DNA from: Micromonospora sp. NBC_01740
Lineage (GTDB): Bacteria; Actinomycetota; Actinomycetes; Mycobacteriales; Micromonosporaceae
Length of the DNA: 64,000 nucleotides
Assembly (NCBI RefSeq): GCF_035920365.1
Contig: NZ_CP109150.1
Coordinates: 6,386,001 to 6,450,000, forward strand
Reading direction: 5' to 3'
Shown: in pieces, positions 55,835-63,608 of the stretch
How the letters are laid out: each line of letters starts with the position of its first letter
Position numbering within the stretch: the stretch's first letter is position 1
The notes under the pieces: model-generated
What the model saw: the letters and a program-made list of their open reading frames with translations, nothing else
Databases searched by the model: none
Told to the model about the DNA's origin: nothing
Translations under genes and position numbers: made by a program

Positions 55835-56361
55835 GCGGTGTCCCGGCCCCGGACGGGCTGCGGGCAGACAAGCCACTCACCGCTTTTCTGGGCGAGGGGT
55901 CCACCGTCATCGCTGCCGCCGCTCCCGCCCCGGGTGCGGCACAGCCCCCTGGGCCGCGTACCGCTCCTGAATGGAGGGTGCGGGACGCGACAGGCCGGAC
56001 CTGCGGGCCGTGCCGTCCCCGACATCGCCGTCCGTCGAACCGCCGAGACGGCACGACACGCCGGAGGCGAGTGGCTTTCGGGCTGGCGGGCCGTGACACC
56101 ATACCTCTGTCGTCCGTCGCCTCGGCGCGGCTCGTCAAGGTTCCGGTGGAGTCACAATGGCTGGGCCGAAGGGGCAGCGATGCCGGGCACGCCGCCGGGT
56201 TCGTGTGATCCGCGCACGGCGGGGCCCTGCCAGCTCATCGGGCGGCCGGGCGTGGGCGGCCGGGGCGCCGTCCACCCGGGCAGGGACGGACACGGCTACC
56301 GGGGAGCGGTCAACCCGGCAGGCCATCGCCGACGCCACCGCCGCACCTCTGGAGGGAACCG
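55835..56361. other. 527-bp intergenic region
   Basis: No gene supported. AGCGGTG just after the DUF2855 stop pairs with CACCGCTTTT about 45 nt on, a possible weak terminator. The rest gives only Arg/Pro-rich shadow frames. GGAGGGA before 56362 serves the next gene. Confidence 0.5.
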
Positions 56362-58122
56362 ATGGTTTCAGGTCGACCGACTGCCCGGCCGTGGCTGCCG
56401 TACGCCGTGGCCATCGTGGCCGGATCCGCGGTCATCGCGGCGGCCTACCTGATCGCCCGGCCGGCGGCGGACGCCGTGTGCACGCCGCTGGAGGTCAGCG
56501 CGTCGATCGAGAAGGACGTACTGCTCGGCGAGCTGGCGGAACGCTACAACAAGAGCGATCGGCGAGTCGGCGACCGGTGCGCCGTGGTGACCGTGCACGG
56601 CCTCGCCTCCGGTGCCTCGACGGACGCGCTGGCCGGCGACTGGGCGGCCGAGCAGCCCGACCTGCCACGGCCGCAGGTGTGGTTGCCGACGTCGAGCCTG
56701 TGGACCGGGCAGTTGAAGTTGCTGGACGAGGCCGCCGGACGCCCGGCGCAGACCCCCGGCCGGTACCCGTCGATCGCGAACAGCCCGCTGGTGATCGCCA
56801 TGCCCCAGTCGAAGGGAAAGCACCTCCAGCAACAGGGCCCACTCGGCTGGGGTGAGGTCCTCGGCTCGTCCGGGCGCACGGGCTGGGCCACCTTCGGCCG
56901 CCCCGACTGGGGGCGGTTCAGCTTCGGCAAGGTCAACCCGAACCTGTCCACCTCCGGGCTGGCGGCCACGATCGCGAGCTACTACGCGGCCATCAACCGG
57001 GCCAGCGACCTGACCGAGAGCGACGTCGCGAATCCGGCGGTGACCCAGTTCGTGCGCCGCATCGAGGCCAACGTGTCCCACTACAGCGACGACATCGTGG
57101 ACCTGTTGAAGGACCGCGCCGAGGCGGACCTGTCCAGCGCCGACACGGCGGCCCCGACGGACATGAGCGCGGTGGTGACGCAGGAGGAGCTGGTCTACCA
57201 GTACAACGAGGGGAAGCTGAGCCCGACCCCGGGCAAGAAGCCGAGGGTCCCGCTGGTCGCGCTGTATCCCAAGGAAGGCACGTTCAACCTCGACCACCCG
57301 TACGTGGTGCTCCCCTCGGCCAGCCCGGAGCAGCGTGACGCCGCCGCCGACTTCCTGAAGTTCCTGCAGGAGCCGCCGCAGCAGCAGAGCTTCAGCCGGC
57401 ACGGGTTCCGCGACCACGAGCGGAACGCGGCCGGCCCGTTGATCGCCGCCGTCGGCGGGCGGAGGGCCGAGAACCTCACCTACTTCGACCCGCCGGATCC
57501 CGCCGTGGTCAAGGCGATCCTCACCGGCTGGGGCACGCTGCGGAAGAAGGCCAACATCCTCGTGGCCGTCGACACGTCCGGTTCGATGAACGCGAAGATC
57601 GGTGACCAGACCAGGTTCCAGGTGGCGACCAGGGCCGCCGCCAAGGGCTTCGGCCTGCTGAACTCCGAGGACAAGGTCGCGCTCTGGTCGTTCTCGTCCG
57701 AGACCCCGCAGCGGCCGAAGTCGCCGTACAGCGAGGAGGTCCGGCTGTCACCCTTCAACCAGAAGGCGCTCACCAAGGAGCTCAACAATCTCCACGTTGA
57801 GGGCGGCACCGCGCTGTACGCCACCGTACGGGCGGCACACCGGCACATGCTCGATCACTACGACCAGTCCCGGATCAACGCGGTGGTCGTGCTGACCGAC
57901 GGCACGAACGAGTACACCAAGGACAACAACCTCGGCCGGCTGCTGAAGGATGTCGCGTTGGATCCGGAACGACCGATCAAGATCTTCTGCATCGCCTTCG
58001 ACGAGAAGTCCGACTTCGGGAAGTTGGACCAGATCGCCAAGGCGTCCGCGGGCAAGGCGTTCGACGCCCGCGACCCGGCGAAGATCGACGACGCTTTCGT
58101 CAAGCTCGTCAGCAGCTTCTAG
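56362..58122 (+). CDS. Membrane-anchored solute-binding/VWA fusion protein
   Basis: 586 residues. An N-terminal membrane helix (about 14-32), a periplasmic-binding-like region (about 40-370) with IANSPLVIAMPQ and NLSTSGLAATIASYYAA, and a C-terminal VWA domain whose MIDAS begins DTSGSMN (Asp about 404), with later VVVLTDGTNE. VWA domains bind metal and protein ligands. The first half resembles extracellular substrate-binding proteins but no ABC transporter genes are adjacent. GGAGGGAACCG precedes the ATG. Confidence 0.85.
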   Translation: MVSGRPTARPWLPYAVAIVAGSAVIAAAYLIARPAADAVCTPLEVSASIEKDVLLGELAERYNKSDRRVGDRCAVVTVHGLASGASTDALAGDWAAEQPDLPRPQVWLPTSSLWTGQLKLLDEAAGRPAQTPGRYPSIANSPLVIAMPQSKGKHLQQQGPLGWGEVLGSSGRTGWATFGRPDWGRFSFGKVNPNLSTSGLAATIASYYAAINRASDLTESDVANPAVTQFVRRIEANVSHYSDDIVDLLKDRAEADLSSADTAAPTDMSAVVTQEELVYQYNEGKLSPTPGKKPRVPLVALYPKEGTFNLDHPYVVLPSASPEQRDAAADFLKFLQEPPQQQSFSRHGFRDHERNAAGPLIAAVGGRRAENLTYFDPPDPAVVKAILTGWGTLRKKANILVAVDTSGSMNAKIGDQTRFQVATRAAAKGFGLLNSEDKVALWSFSSETPQRPKSPYSEEVRLSPFNQKALTKELNNLHVEGGTALYATVRAAHRHMLDHYDQSRINAVVVLTDGTNEYTKDNNLGRLLKDVALDPERPIKIFCIAFDEKSDFGKLDQIAKASAGKAFDARDPAKIDDAFVKLVSSF

Positions 58123-58181
58123 CGCCACGTGGCCGCGCCCCGCACGCGATGCGGCGGCGAACCGCATCCGCGCGGCCGGGT

Positions 58182-58467
58182 TCAGGATCGCAGGCGGCGG
58201 ACGAGTTTGCGCAGGCCGGACTGCCAGCCGTCCGGGTCCTCCGCCTTGCGGCGGGCGTAGTCGGCGACCTCGGGGTGCGGGAGGATCAGGAAGCGCTCCT
58301 CGGCGATGCCGGCGACCGCCGCGTCGGCGACCTGGTCGGCGGTGAGCACCGCGCCGGAGGCGGCCACGACCCGCGCGCCCAGGTGACCGGCGGCCAGCCC
58401 GTCGGCGAGCATCGGCGTGTCCACGCCCTGCGGGCACAGCGCGCTGATCCGGACGCCCTGGTCGCGG
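58182..58467 (-). pseudogene. 3' remnant of an SDR gene
   Basis: The last about 95 codons of a short-chain dehydrogenase remain (RISALCPQGVDTPMLADGLA through VRRLRS and a stop). The 5' two-thirds, with the cofactor and catalytic motifs, is missing. Bases 58199-58467 are identical to the intact SDR gene at 61737-62005, but the last codons and the stop differ, so this was a separate paralogue partly overwritten or copied. The break point joins it head-to-head to a DUF2855 remnant. Confidence 0.85.
58199..58467 (+). repeat. 269-bp perfect direct repeat, copy 1
   Basis: Identical by eye over its full length to 61737-62005, in the same orientation, 3538 bp apart. The segment is the 3' part of an SDR reading frame on the minus strand. 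Confidence 0.92.
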
Positions 58468-58475
58468 AAATCGCG

Positions 58476-58739
58476 GTCGGGCTCACCACTTAGACGCCGA
58501 ACGCCGACGCCGCTGAGGAGGTGTTCTTCGCCCCGGTGCAGATGCGCAAACGCCGCCAGGACTGGGGCCGCGACGGGCTCGACCAGCGGTTCACCGACGC
58601 CTGGCAGCGGTTCACCGGGGTTGTGAGCGGGTGGCTCGACCTCTGGGTCGACGCCGGCCACGACGCCCTGCGACGTGCCTGGTCGGAGACGCTCGCCGGC
58701 CGGACGCCGCCACGTGTGGGTCAGATCGTCCAGTTGTGA
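58476..58739 (+). pseudogene. 3' remnant of a second DUF2855 gene
   Basis: Codons matching the C-terminal part of the DUF2855 protein (VQMRKRRQDWGRDGLDQRF to TPPRVGQIVQL) with several substitutions relative to the intact copy and an in-frame TAG near 58493. The 5' part is gone. It abuts the SDR remnant on the opposite strand. Confidence 0.85.
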
Positions 58740-58758
58740 GCGGCGTTCCACGACGTCG

Positions 58759-58788
58759 CCCCGGTCCCGGCTGCGGCCGGGACCGGGG
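58759..58788. terminator. Hairpin terminator
   Basis: CCCCGGTCCCGGC (58759-58771) and GCCGGGACCGGGG (58776-58788) form a perfect 13-bp stem with a TGCG loop, followed by TTT. It lies after the DUF2855 remnant and beyond the stop of the convergent secreted-protein gene. Confidence 0.75.
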
Positions 58789-58892
58789 TTTGGCCCGCGC
58801 GGTCAGGCGCACCACGGCGCGGCGACAGTGGCCGGGCCCGCCACCTGTCGCCGCGCCGGATCCGTGCGGGTGCCGCCGCCTGCGCCGGTCGT

Positions 58893-59318
58893 TCAGGAAC
58901 GATAGAAGATCGTGCTGTAGCTTCCACAGATGTTGGCGCTCAGGGAATTGTCGGTGCATTCTTTGATCTCGACCCGCGTAACATTCGAGGCAAAGTTGTA
59001 GGTCCTGGTGACCGTCGAGTTCGTGCCGTTGTCGTTGGCGAGTTCCTCGTAGCGCGTTCCACCGTCCCGGTAGTAGGCCGCGAGCCGCGCCTTCGCGTTG
59101 CGGTCGTTCGCCACGGTGTCCTTGACCTGCACCTTGACGTACAGTCGGCCGTTGTCACCCCACCACCAACTACCGTGCACCCAGGCGCCGGAGACATCCG
59201 CGCTCGTGTTGCTCATCGACCATTCGGTGGCTGCCTGGGCCGGGGCCGGAGAAATCACGACCGTACCGACCAGAGCGGAAATTCCCAAGAGGGCGGCGGC
59301 GAAACGACGCTTCTTCAA
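58893..59318 (-). CDS. Small secreted protein of unknown family
   Basis: 141 residues from a TTG start preceded by GGGAG at suitable spacing. A textbook signal peptide (KKRRFAAALLGISALVGTVV, then APAQAA) is followed by a beta-rich, Trp/Tyr/Asn-rich mature part of about 110 residues with two Cys near the C terminus (KECTDNS, NICGSY) that may form a disulfide. No known family recognised. Its base composition is slightly less GC-rich than its neighbours. Confidence 0.75.
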   Translation of the reverse strand: MKKRRFAAALLGISALVGTVVISPAPAQAATEWSMSNTSADVSGAWVHGSWWWGDNGRLYVKVQVKDTVANDRNAKARLAAYYRDGGTRYEELANDNGTNSTVTRTYNFASNVTRVEIKECTDNSLSANICGSYSTIFYRS

Positions 59319-59409
59319 TTCGTACTCCCTTTAGTGGTTGGCTTGCACCTGAGACGTTAATTCGCACGGCGTCCGTCCACATCGTCCCGTTGGTTGATCC
59401 CCTACCACG

Positions 59410-59448
59410 ACCGCTGCGGTATCCGGATCGGCTGACTACCGCAGCGGT
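59410..59448. promoter_or_regulatory. Paired palindromes upstream of histidine kinase gene
   Basis: ACCGCTGCGGTA (59410-59421) and TACCGCAGCGGT (59437-59448) are perfect inverted copies. Each half also contains its own palindrome ACCGC-W-GCGGT. It lies in the divergent gap between the secreted-protein gene and the kinase gene and could bind a regulator or form a hairpin. Confidence 0.5.
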
Positions 59449-59511
59449 TGTACGGCACCATCCGCGGGACACCGGCCCTCATCGCCACCGCTCGACCTCG
59501 CACCGACCACT

Positions 59512-59517
59512 TAGGAT
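59512..59517 (+). promoter_or_regulatory. -10 element for leaderless kinase transcript
   Basis: TAGGAT ends 6 nt before the GTG at 59524, implying transcription from the start codon. A clear -35 is not seen, which fits an activator-dependent promoter. Confidence 0.5.
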
Positions 59518-59523
59518 CTACCG

Positions 59524-60771
59524 GTGCCACACCGCGAGCGGCTCCGGCAACGACTGCACGACGTGCCCGCGACGGTCGTCGACGCGGCGGTCGCCACCGG
59601 CATCGTGGCGGTCACCGCCTGGATGGGGCGCGACTACCAACTGCCCGGCTTCCGCGAGTTCGACGGCACGGCCCTGGTCCTGACCTGCCTGGCCAACATC
59701 CCGCTCGCGGCACGCCGCCGCGCCCCGGTGACCGTCCTGCTGACCTGCTGCACCGTGGTGGCGTGGTTTCTCACCCTCGGCTACGTGCCCAGCCTGAACC
59801 TGTTCGGGCCGCTGCTCGCGATGTACACCGTGGCCGCGACGCGTCCCACCCGCACCGCCCTGCCGGGGGCCGCGGCCACGGCCGGGGTGACCTTCTACAG
59901 CGGCATGGTGGTCGAGGTCTACACGCTGTGGACGGCGCTCGCCCAGGCGCTGGTGGCGACCCTGGTGGCCTGGCTGTTCGGGGCCGGGGCCCGACGGCTG
60001 GCCGACCGCAACCGGCGACTGCTCGCCCTGGCGGAGGAACTGCGCCGGGAGCGGGAGGCCCGGGCCCGCAGCGCGGTCATGGCGGAACGGATACGTATCG
60101 CCCGCGAGCTGCACGACGTGGTCGCCCACCACATGTCGGTGATCTCGGTGCAGGCCGGCCTGGCCCGGTACGTCCTCGCCACCGATCCGGCGACGGTGGG
60201 CGCGGCGCTGGACACCATCGCCGACAGCAGCCACGAAGCGCTGGAGGAGATGCGCCGGATGCTCGCCCTGCTCCGGGTGTCCGACGCCGACCCGCGAGGC
60301 GAGGGCGACGGCCGCGACCCCGCACCGGGGCTGGGTCGGCTCGACGAACTCGTCGAGCGGATCAGGGCCGCCGGCGTCCAGGTCACGGTGGTGGTCGTGG
60401 GTTCGCCCCGCCCACTGCCACCGGGGACGGACCTCTGCGCGTACCGGGTGGCGCAGGAGTCGTTGACGAACGTCCTGAAGCACGCGCGCGGGGCCCGGGC
60501 GAACGTCACGCTCGACTACGGCCAGCCGGAGCGGCTGACCATCCGGGTCGCCGACGACGGCCCCGGCGCTCCTGACGGGCCGGCGCACGGCCACGGTCTC
60601 GCCGGCATGCGCGAGCGGGCACGACTGTACGGCGGAAGCCTGCACGCCGGCACCGCCCCGGGCGGCGGCTTCACCGTCACCCTCAGCCTGCCCGTCGGGG
60701 TCGTCCCACCCGGCAGGCACGAGCCGGGGGTCACCGGTCGGCGGCCGTCGCCTCCGGCCCGGCCCGCCTAG
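59524..60771 (+). CDS. Sensor histidine kinase, NarL/DesK type
   Basis: 415 residues. Four or five membrane helices fill about 18-140 with almost no extracellular loop, then a coiled segment. The HisKA_3 motif RIARELHDVVAHHMSVI carries the phospho-acceptor His (about 197), and the ATPase domain shows ESLTNVLKHA, VADDGPGAP and HGLAGMRERARLYGG. It should phosphorylate the response regulator encoded convergently 48 bp away. A membrane-embedded signal is likely. Confidence 0.93.
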   Translation: MPHRERLRQRLHDVPATVVDAAVATGIVAVTAWMGRDYQLPGFREFDGTALVLTCLANIPLAARRRAPVTVLLTCCTVVAWFLTLGYVPSLNLFGPLLAMYTVAATRPTRTALPGAAATAGVTFYSGMVVEVYTLWTALAQALVATLVAWLFGAGARRLADRNRRLLALAEELRREREARARSAVMAERIRIARELHDVVAHHMSVISVQAGLARYVLATDPATVGAALDTIADSSHEALEEMRRMLALLRVSDADPRGEGDGRDPAPGLGRLDELVERIRAAGVQVTVVVVGSPRPLPPGTDLCAYRVAQESLTNVLKHARGARANVTLDYGQPERLTIRVADDGPGAPDGPAHGHGLAGMRERARLYGGSLHAGTAPGGGFTVTLSLPVGVVPPGRHEPGVTGRRPSPPARPA

Positions 60772-60819
60772 CCTGCCTGCTGTCACGTCCGGTCCAGGAA
60801 CTCCAGGACACCCATGCAT

Positions 60820-61521
60820 CTATGGCGGATTGGTGAACCCCCTCTCACCTGGCCGGACCAGACCGGACTCGTACGCCAGGACCACCGCCTGCGCCCGGCT
60901 GGCCAGGTCGAGCTTGGCCATGGTCCGGTTCAGATGGGTCTTGACGGTCGCCTCCGCGATCACCAGGCGCCCGGCGATCTCCGAGTTGTCGAGGCCCGTG
61001 CCGACCAGCCGCAGCACCTCCCGCTCCCGTCCGGTGAGGACGTCGAGCGCCGGCAGCGCACCGGGCCGCGGCGCGGCGGAGGCGGCAAACGACTCGACGA
61101 GTCGGTGGACCACGCGGGGTGTGAAGAGCATGTCCCCGCGCGCCACGGTGGCGACGGCGGCCAGCAGCCGCTCCGGGGGCGTGTCCTTGAGCAGGAAACC
61201 GCTGGCCCCGGCACGCAGCGCGTCGTAGACGTACTCGTCGGTGTCGAACGTGGTCAGCACGAGGACGCGGGGCGGGTCGTCGCCGGCCGCGGCGATGATC
61301 TCACGGGTGGCCGCGATCCCGCCGACGCCAGGCATCCGGAGGTCCATCAGGACCACGTGGGGCCGGGTGGCGGCGGCCACGACCACCGCCTCGGCGCCGT
61401 CGGCGGCCTCACCCACCACCCGCATCCCTGGGGCGGCCCGAAGCAGGGCGGCCAGACCGGCGCGAATCAGCACCTGGTCGTCGACGACGAGAACCCCCAC
61501 CGACCTACTGCTGCGGGACAT
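60820..61521 (-). CDS. NarL/FixJ-type response regulator
   Basis: ATG 61521 follows AGGAGG and gives 233 residues; the longer start at 61629 was rejected. Receiver domain with acidic pair VVDDQ, phosphorylated Asp about 60 in VVLMDLRMPG, and Lys in FLLKDTPP. LuxR-type helix-turn-helix at the C terminus (LTGREREVLRLVGTGLDNSE, VKTHLNRTMAKLDL). It is the natural partner of the adjacent kinase but is transcribed toward it, so the two are not one operon. Confidence 0.94.
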   Translation of the reverse strand: MSRSSRSVGVLVVDDQVLIRAGLAALLRAAPGMRVVGEAADGAEAVVVAAATRPHVVLMDLRMPGVGGIAATREIIAAAGDDPPRVLVLTTFDTDEYVYDALRAGASGFLLKDTPPERLLAAVATVARGDMLFTPRVVHRLVESFAASAAPRPGALPALDVLTGREREVLRLVGTGLDNSEIAGRLVIAEATVKTHLNRTMAKLDLASRAQAVVLAYESGLVRPGERGFTNPP

Positions 61522-61540
61522 GAGCCTCCTGGTCCTTGCG

Positions 61541-61584
61541 GTTCGACGCCAACAGCGGGCGGGTTCGACGCCGACAGCGGGCAG
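61541..61584 (+). repeat. 22-bp tandem repeat upstream of response regulator
   Basis: GTTCGACGCCAACAGCGGGCGG (61541-61562) is followed at once by a second copy with two changes (61563-61584) and a third degenerate one to 61606. It starts 20 bp before the response regulator's start codon on the promoter side. Confidence 0.7.
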
Positions 61585-61719
61585 GTTTGGTCCGAATCGC
61601 GGGCGGGCGCGGCCCGAGCCCACGCCCACGCGCGCCGCGCGCTTCGGTCACACGCGCCGCCGGGAACCGGCCCGGTCGGACCTCCGCTGTCGCCGGTCGA
61701 CCCTGCCCGACGACAGCGG

Positions 61720-62511
61720 CTACGCCCTCAGCCGACGGACGAGTTTGCGCAGGCCGGACTGCCAGCCGTCCGGGTCCTCCGCCTTGCGGCGGGCGTAGTC
61801 GGCGACCTCGGGGTGCGGGAGGATCAGGAAGCGCTCCTCGGCGATGCCGGCGACCGCCGCGTCGGCGACCTGGTCGGCGGTGAGCACCGCGCCGGAGGCG
61901 GCCACGACCCGCGCGCCCAGGTGACCGGCGGCCAGCCCGTCGGCGAGCATCGGCGTGTCCACGCCCTGCGGGCACAGCGCGCTGATCCGGACGCCCTGGT
62001 CGCGGTAGGTGACGGAGAGCCACTCGGCAAAGCCGACGGCGGCGTGCTTGGTGGTGGCGTACGGGGCGTCGCCGACCGAGGTCAGCACGCCCGCCGCCGA
62101 GCAGGTGTGCAGCAGGTAGCCGCCGCCCCGGGCGAGCATCGCCGGCAGCACCGCGCGGGCCGCGTAGACGTGGGAGAGCACGTTGACCCGCCAGGCGCGG
62201 TCCCAACCGGCGTCGTCGACCTCCATCCCGCCGCCGGAGGTGACGCCCGCGTTGGCGCAGAACAGGTCGATGCGCCCGTACCGCTGCTCGGTGTCGGCGA
62301 CCAGCGCGCGGACCTGCTCCTCGTCGGTGACGTCCAGCCCGACGGCGCGGGCGACGGGGCCGAGGCCCTCGGCCACCGCGCGGGCCGCCTCGGCGTCGAG
62401 GTCGGCCACCACCACGGCGGCGGCACCCTCGGCGGCGAAGCGACGGGCCAGGGCCGAGCCGATCCCGCCGGCCCCACCGGTGATCACCACCACGCGGTCA
62501 GTCAGGTTCAC
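61720..62511 (-). CDS. Short-chain dehydrogenase/reductase (SDR)
   Basis: 263 residues. Cofactor motif TGGAGGIG near the N terminus, NAG at about 87, and catalytic Ser about 138, Tyr about 151 and Lys about 155 in YATTK. The acidic residue after beta2 (ADLDAE) favours NAD. GTG start overlaps the stop of the oxidoreductase gene (GTGA). Substrate unknown. Its 3' third is the donor of the remnant at 58.2 kb. Confidence 0.93.
   Translation of the reverse strand: MNLTDRVVVITGGAGGIGSALARRFAAEGAAAVVVADLDAEAARAVAEGLGPVARAVGLDVTDEEQVRALVADTEQRYGRIDLFCANAGVTSGGGMEVDDAGWDRAWRVNVLSHVYAARAVLPAMLARGGGYLLHTCSAAGVLTSVGDAPYATTKHAAVGFAEWLSVTYRDQGVRISALCPQGVDTPMLADGLAAGHLGARVVAASGAVLTADQVADAAVAGIAEERFLILPHPEVADYARRKAEDPDGWQSGLRKLVRRLRA
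61737..62005 (+). repeat. 269-bp perfect direct repeat, copy 2
   Basis: Lies inside the intact SDR gene and matches 58199-58467 base for base. It was probably the donor, because here the repeat sits within a complete gene. Confidence 0.92.
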
Positions 62512-63500
62512 CGCGACCCACCCCCACCCAGGCGCGCGATCAGGTCCCCCAGCGCCGCCGCACCACCCGCAGCGAGCTCGGGGGTGGGCAGCAGGGCCAG
62601 CACCGGTACGTCCACGCCAGCGTCGGCGTAGCGGCGGACCTGCTCGCGGCAGCGCTCCGGCGAGCCGTGCAGCACCAACGCGTCGACCACGTCGTCAGGC
62701 ACCGCCGCGCCCGCGCCGCGCCGGTCCCCGGCGGCCCAGGCCCGCCACATCGGCCCGAGCACCTCCTGGCGGCCCAGCCAGCGGTGGAACTCGGCGTACG
62801 CCGGCACGGTGAGGTAACTGGTGATCAGCCGGCGGCCCAGGGCGCGGGCGTGCACGGCGTCCTCGGTCGGGCAGACGAAGATCCGCGCGACCACCTCGAA
62901 GCCGGGGCGCCGCTCGCCGACCTCGGCGAGGGCCCGGGGCACGTCGGTGGCGGCGAGCCAGTTGAGGATGACGCCGTCGGCCTCGGCGCCGGCCAGCCGC
63001 AGCATCCCCGGGCGCAGCGCGGCGAGCAGCACCGGCGGCGGCACGGCCGGCTTGCGGTCCAGGGTGAAGCGGCGCACGGCGAAGGTGTCGTACTCCTCGT
63101 CGACGGTCTCCCCGGCCAGCGCCGCGCGCAGGAACCGCAGCACGTCGCGGGTGCGCCGGAACGGCTCCTCGAACGGCACGGCGTTCCAGTTGCCCACGAC
63201 GACCGGCGAGGACGCGCCGATGCCGAGCGCGAACCGGCCCGGGGCGGCGTCGGCCAGCGCCGCCGCGCTCATCGCCAGCAGGCCCGGGCCCCGGGTGAAG
63301 ACCGGCGTGATCGCGGTGCCCAGGCGCAGCCGGGGCTGCCAGGCGGCGGCGAGTGCCAGCGGGGTGAACGCATCTGCCCCGTTGACCTCCGAGGACCACA
63401 CGTCGGTGAAGCCGGCCCCGTCGAGGGCCGCGTAGATCGCGGCGTGCTCGGCGAGCGGGATGCCGTCCAGCGGCACGGTCATGCCCCATCGCGTCGTCAT
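62508..63500 (-). CDS. LLM-class (F420-dependent type) oxidoreductase
   Basis: 330 residues from ATG 63500; the longer frame to 63911 reads into Arg/Gly-rich sequence antisense to the divergent gene. A luciferase-like TIM barrel is indicated by the N-terminal strand, FTDVWSSEVNGADAFTPLAL, RLRLGTAITPVFTRGP and GRFALGIGASSPVV. Family members use F420 or FMN to oxidise or reduce small molecules. Coupled by overlap to the SDR gene, so a shared two-step pathway is plausible. Confidence 0.9.
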   Translation of the reverse strand: MTTRWGMTVPLDGIPLAEHAAIYAALDGAGFTDVWSSEVNGADAFTPLALAAAWQPRLRLGTAITPVFTRGPGLLAMSAAALADAAPGRFALGIGASSPVVVGNWNAVPFEEPFRRTRDVLRFLRAALAGETVDEEYDTFAVRRFTLDRKPAVPPPVLLAALRPGMLRLAGAEADGVILNWLAATDVPRALAEVGERRPGFEVVARIFVCPTEDAVHARALGRRLITSYLTVPAYAEFHRWLGRQEVLGPMWRAWAAGDRRGAGAAVPDDVVDALVLHGSPERCREQVRRYADAGVDVPVLALLPTPELAAGGAAALGDLIARLGGGGSR

Positions 63501-63608
63501 CGGTCGATCGTGCCCGCTCGCCGGGCCACAGAGCAAGATCCCGTCGACGATCCCACATCCATCGAAGCCTGGGGATATGCACGCAGCGGAGGGAGCTACT
63601 CTCCATGC

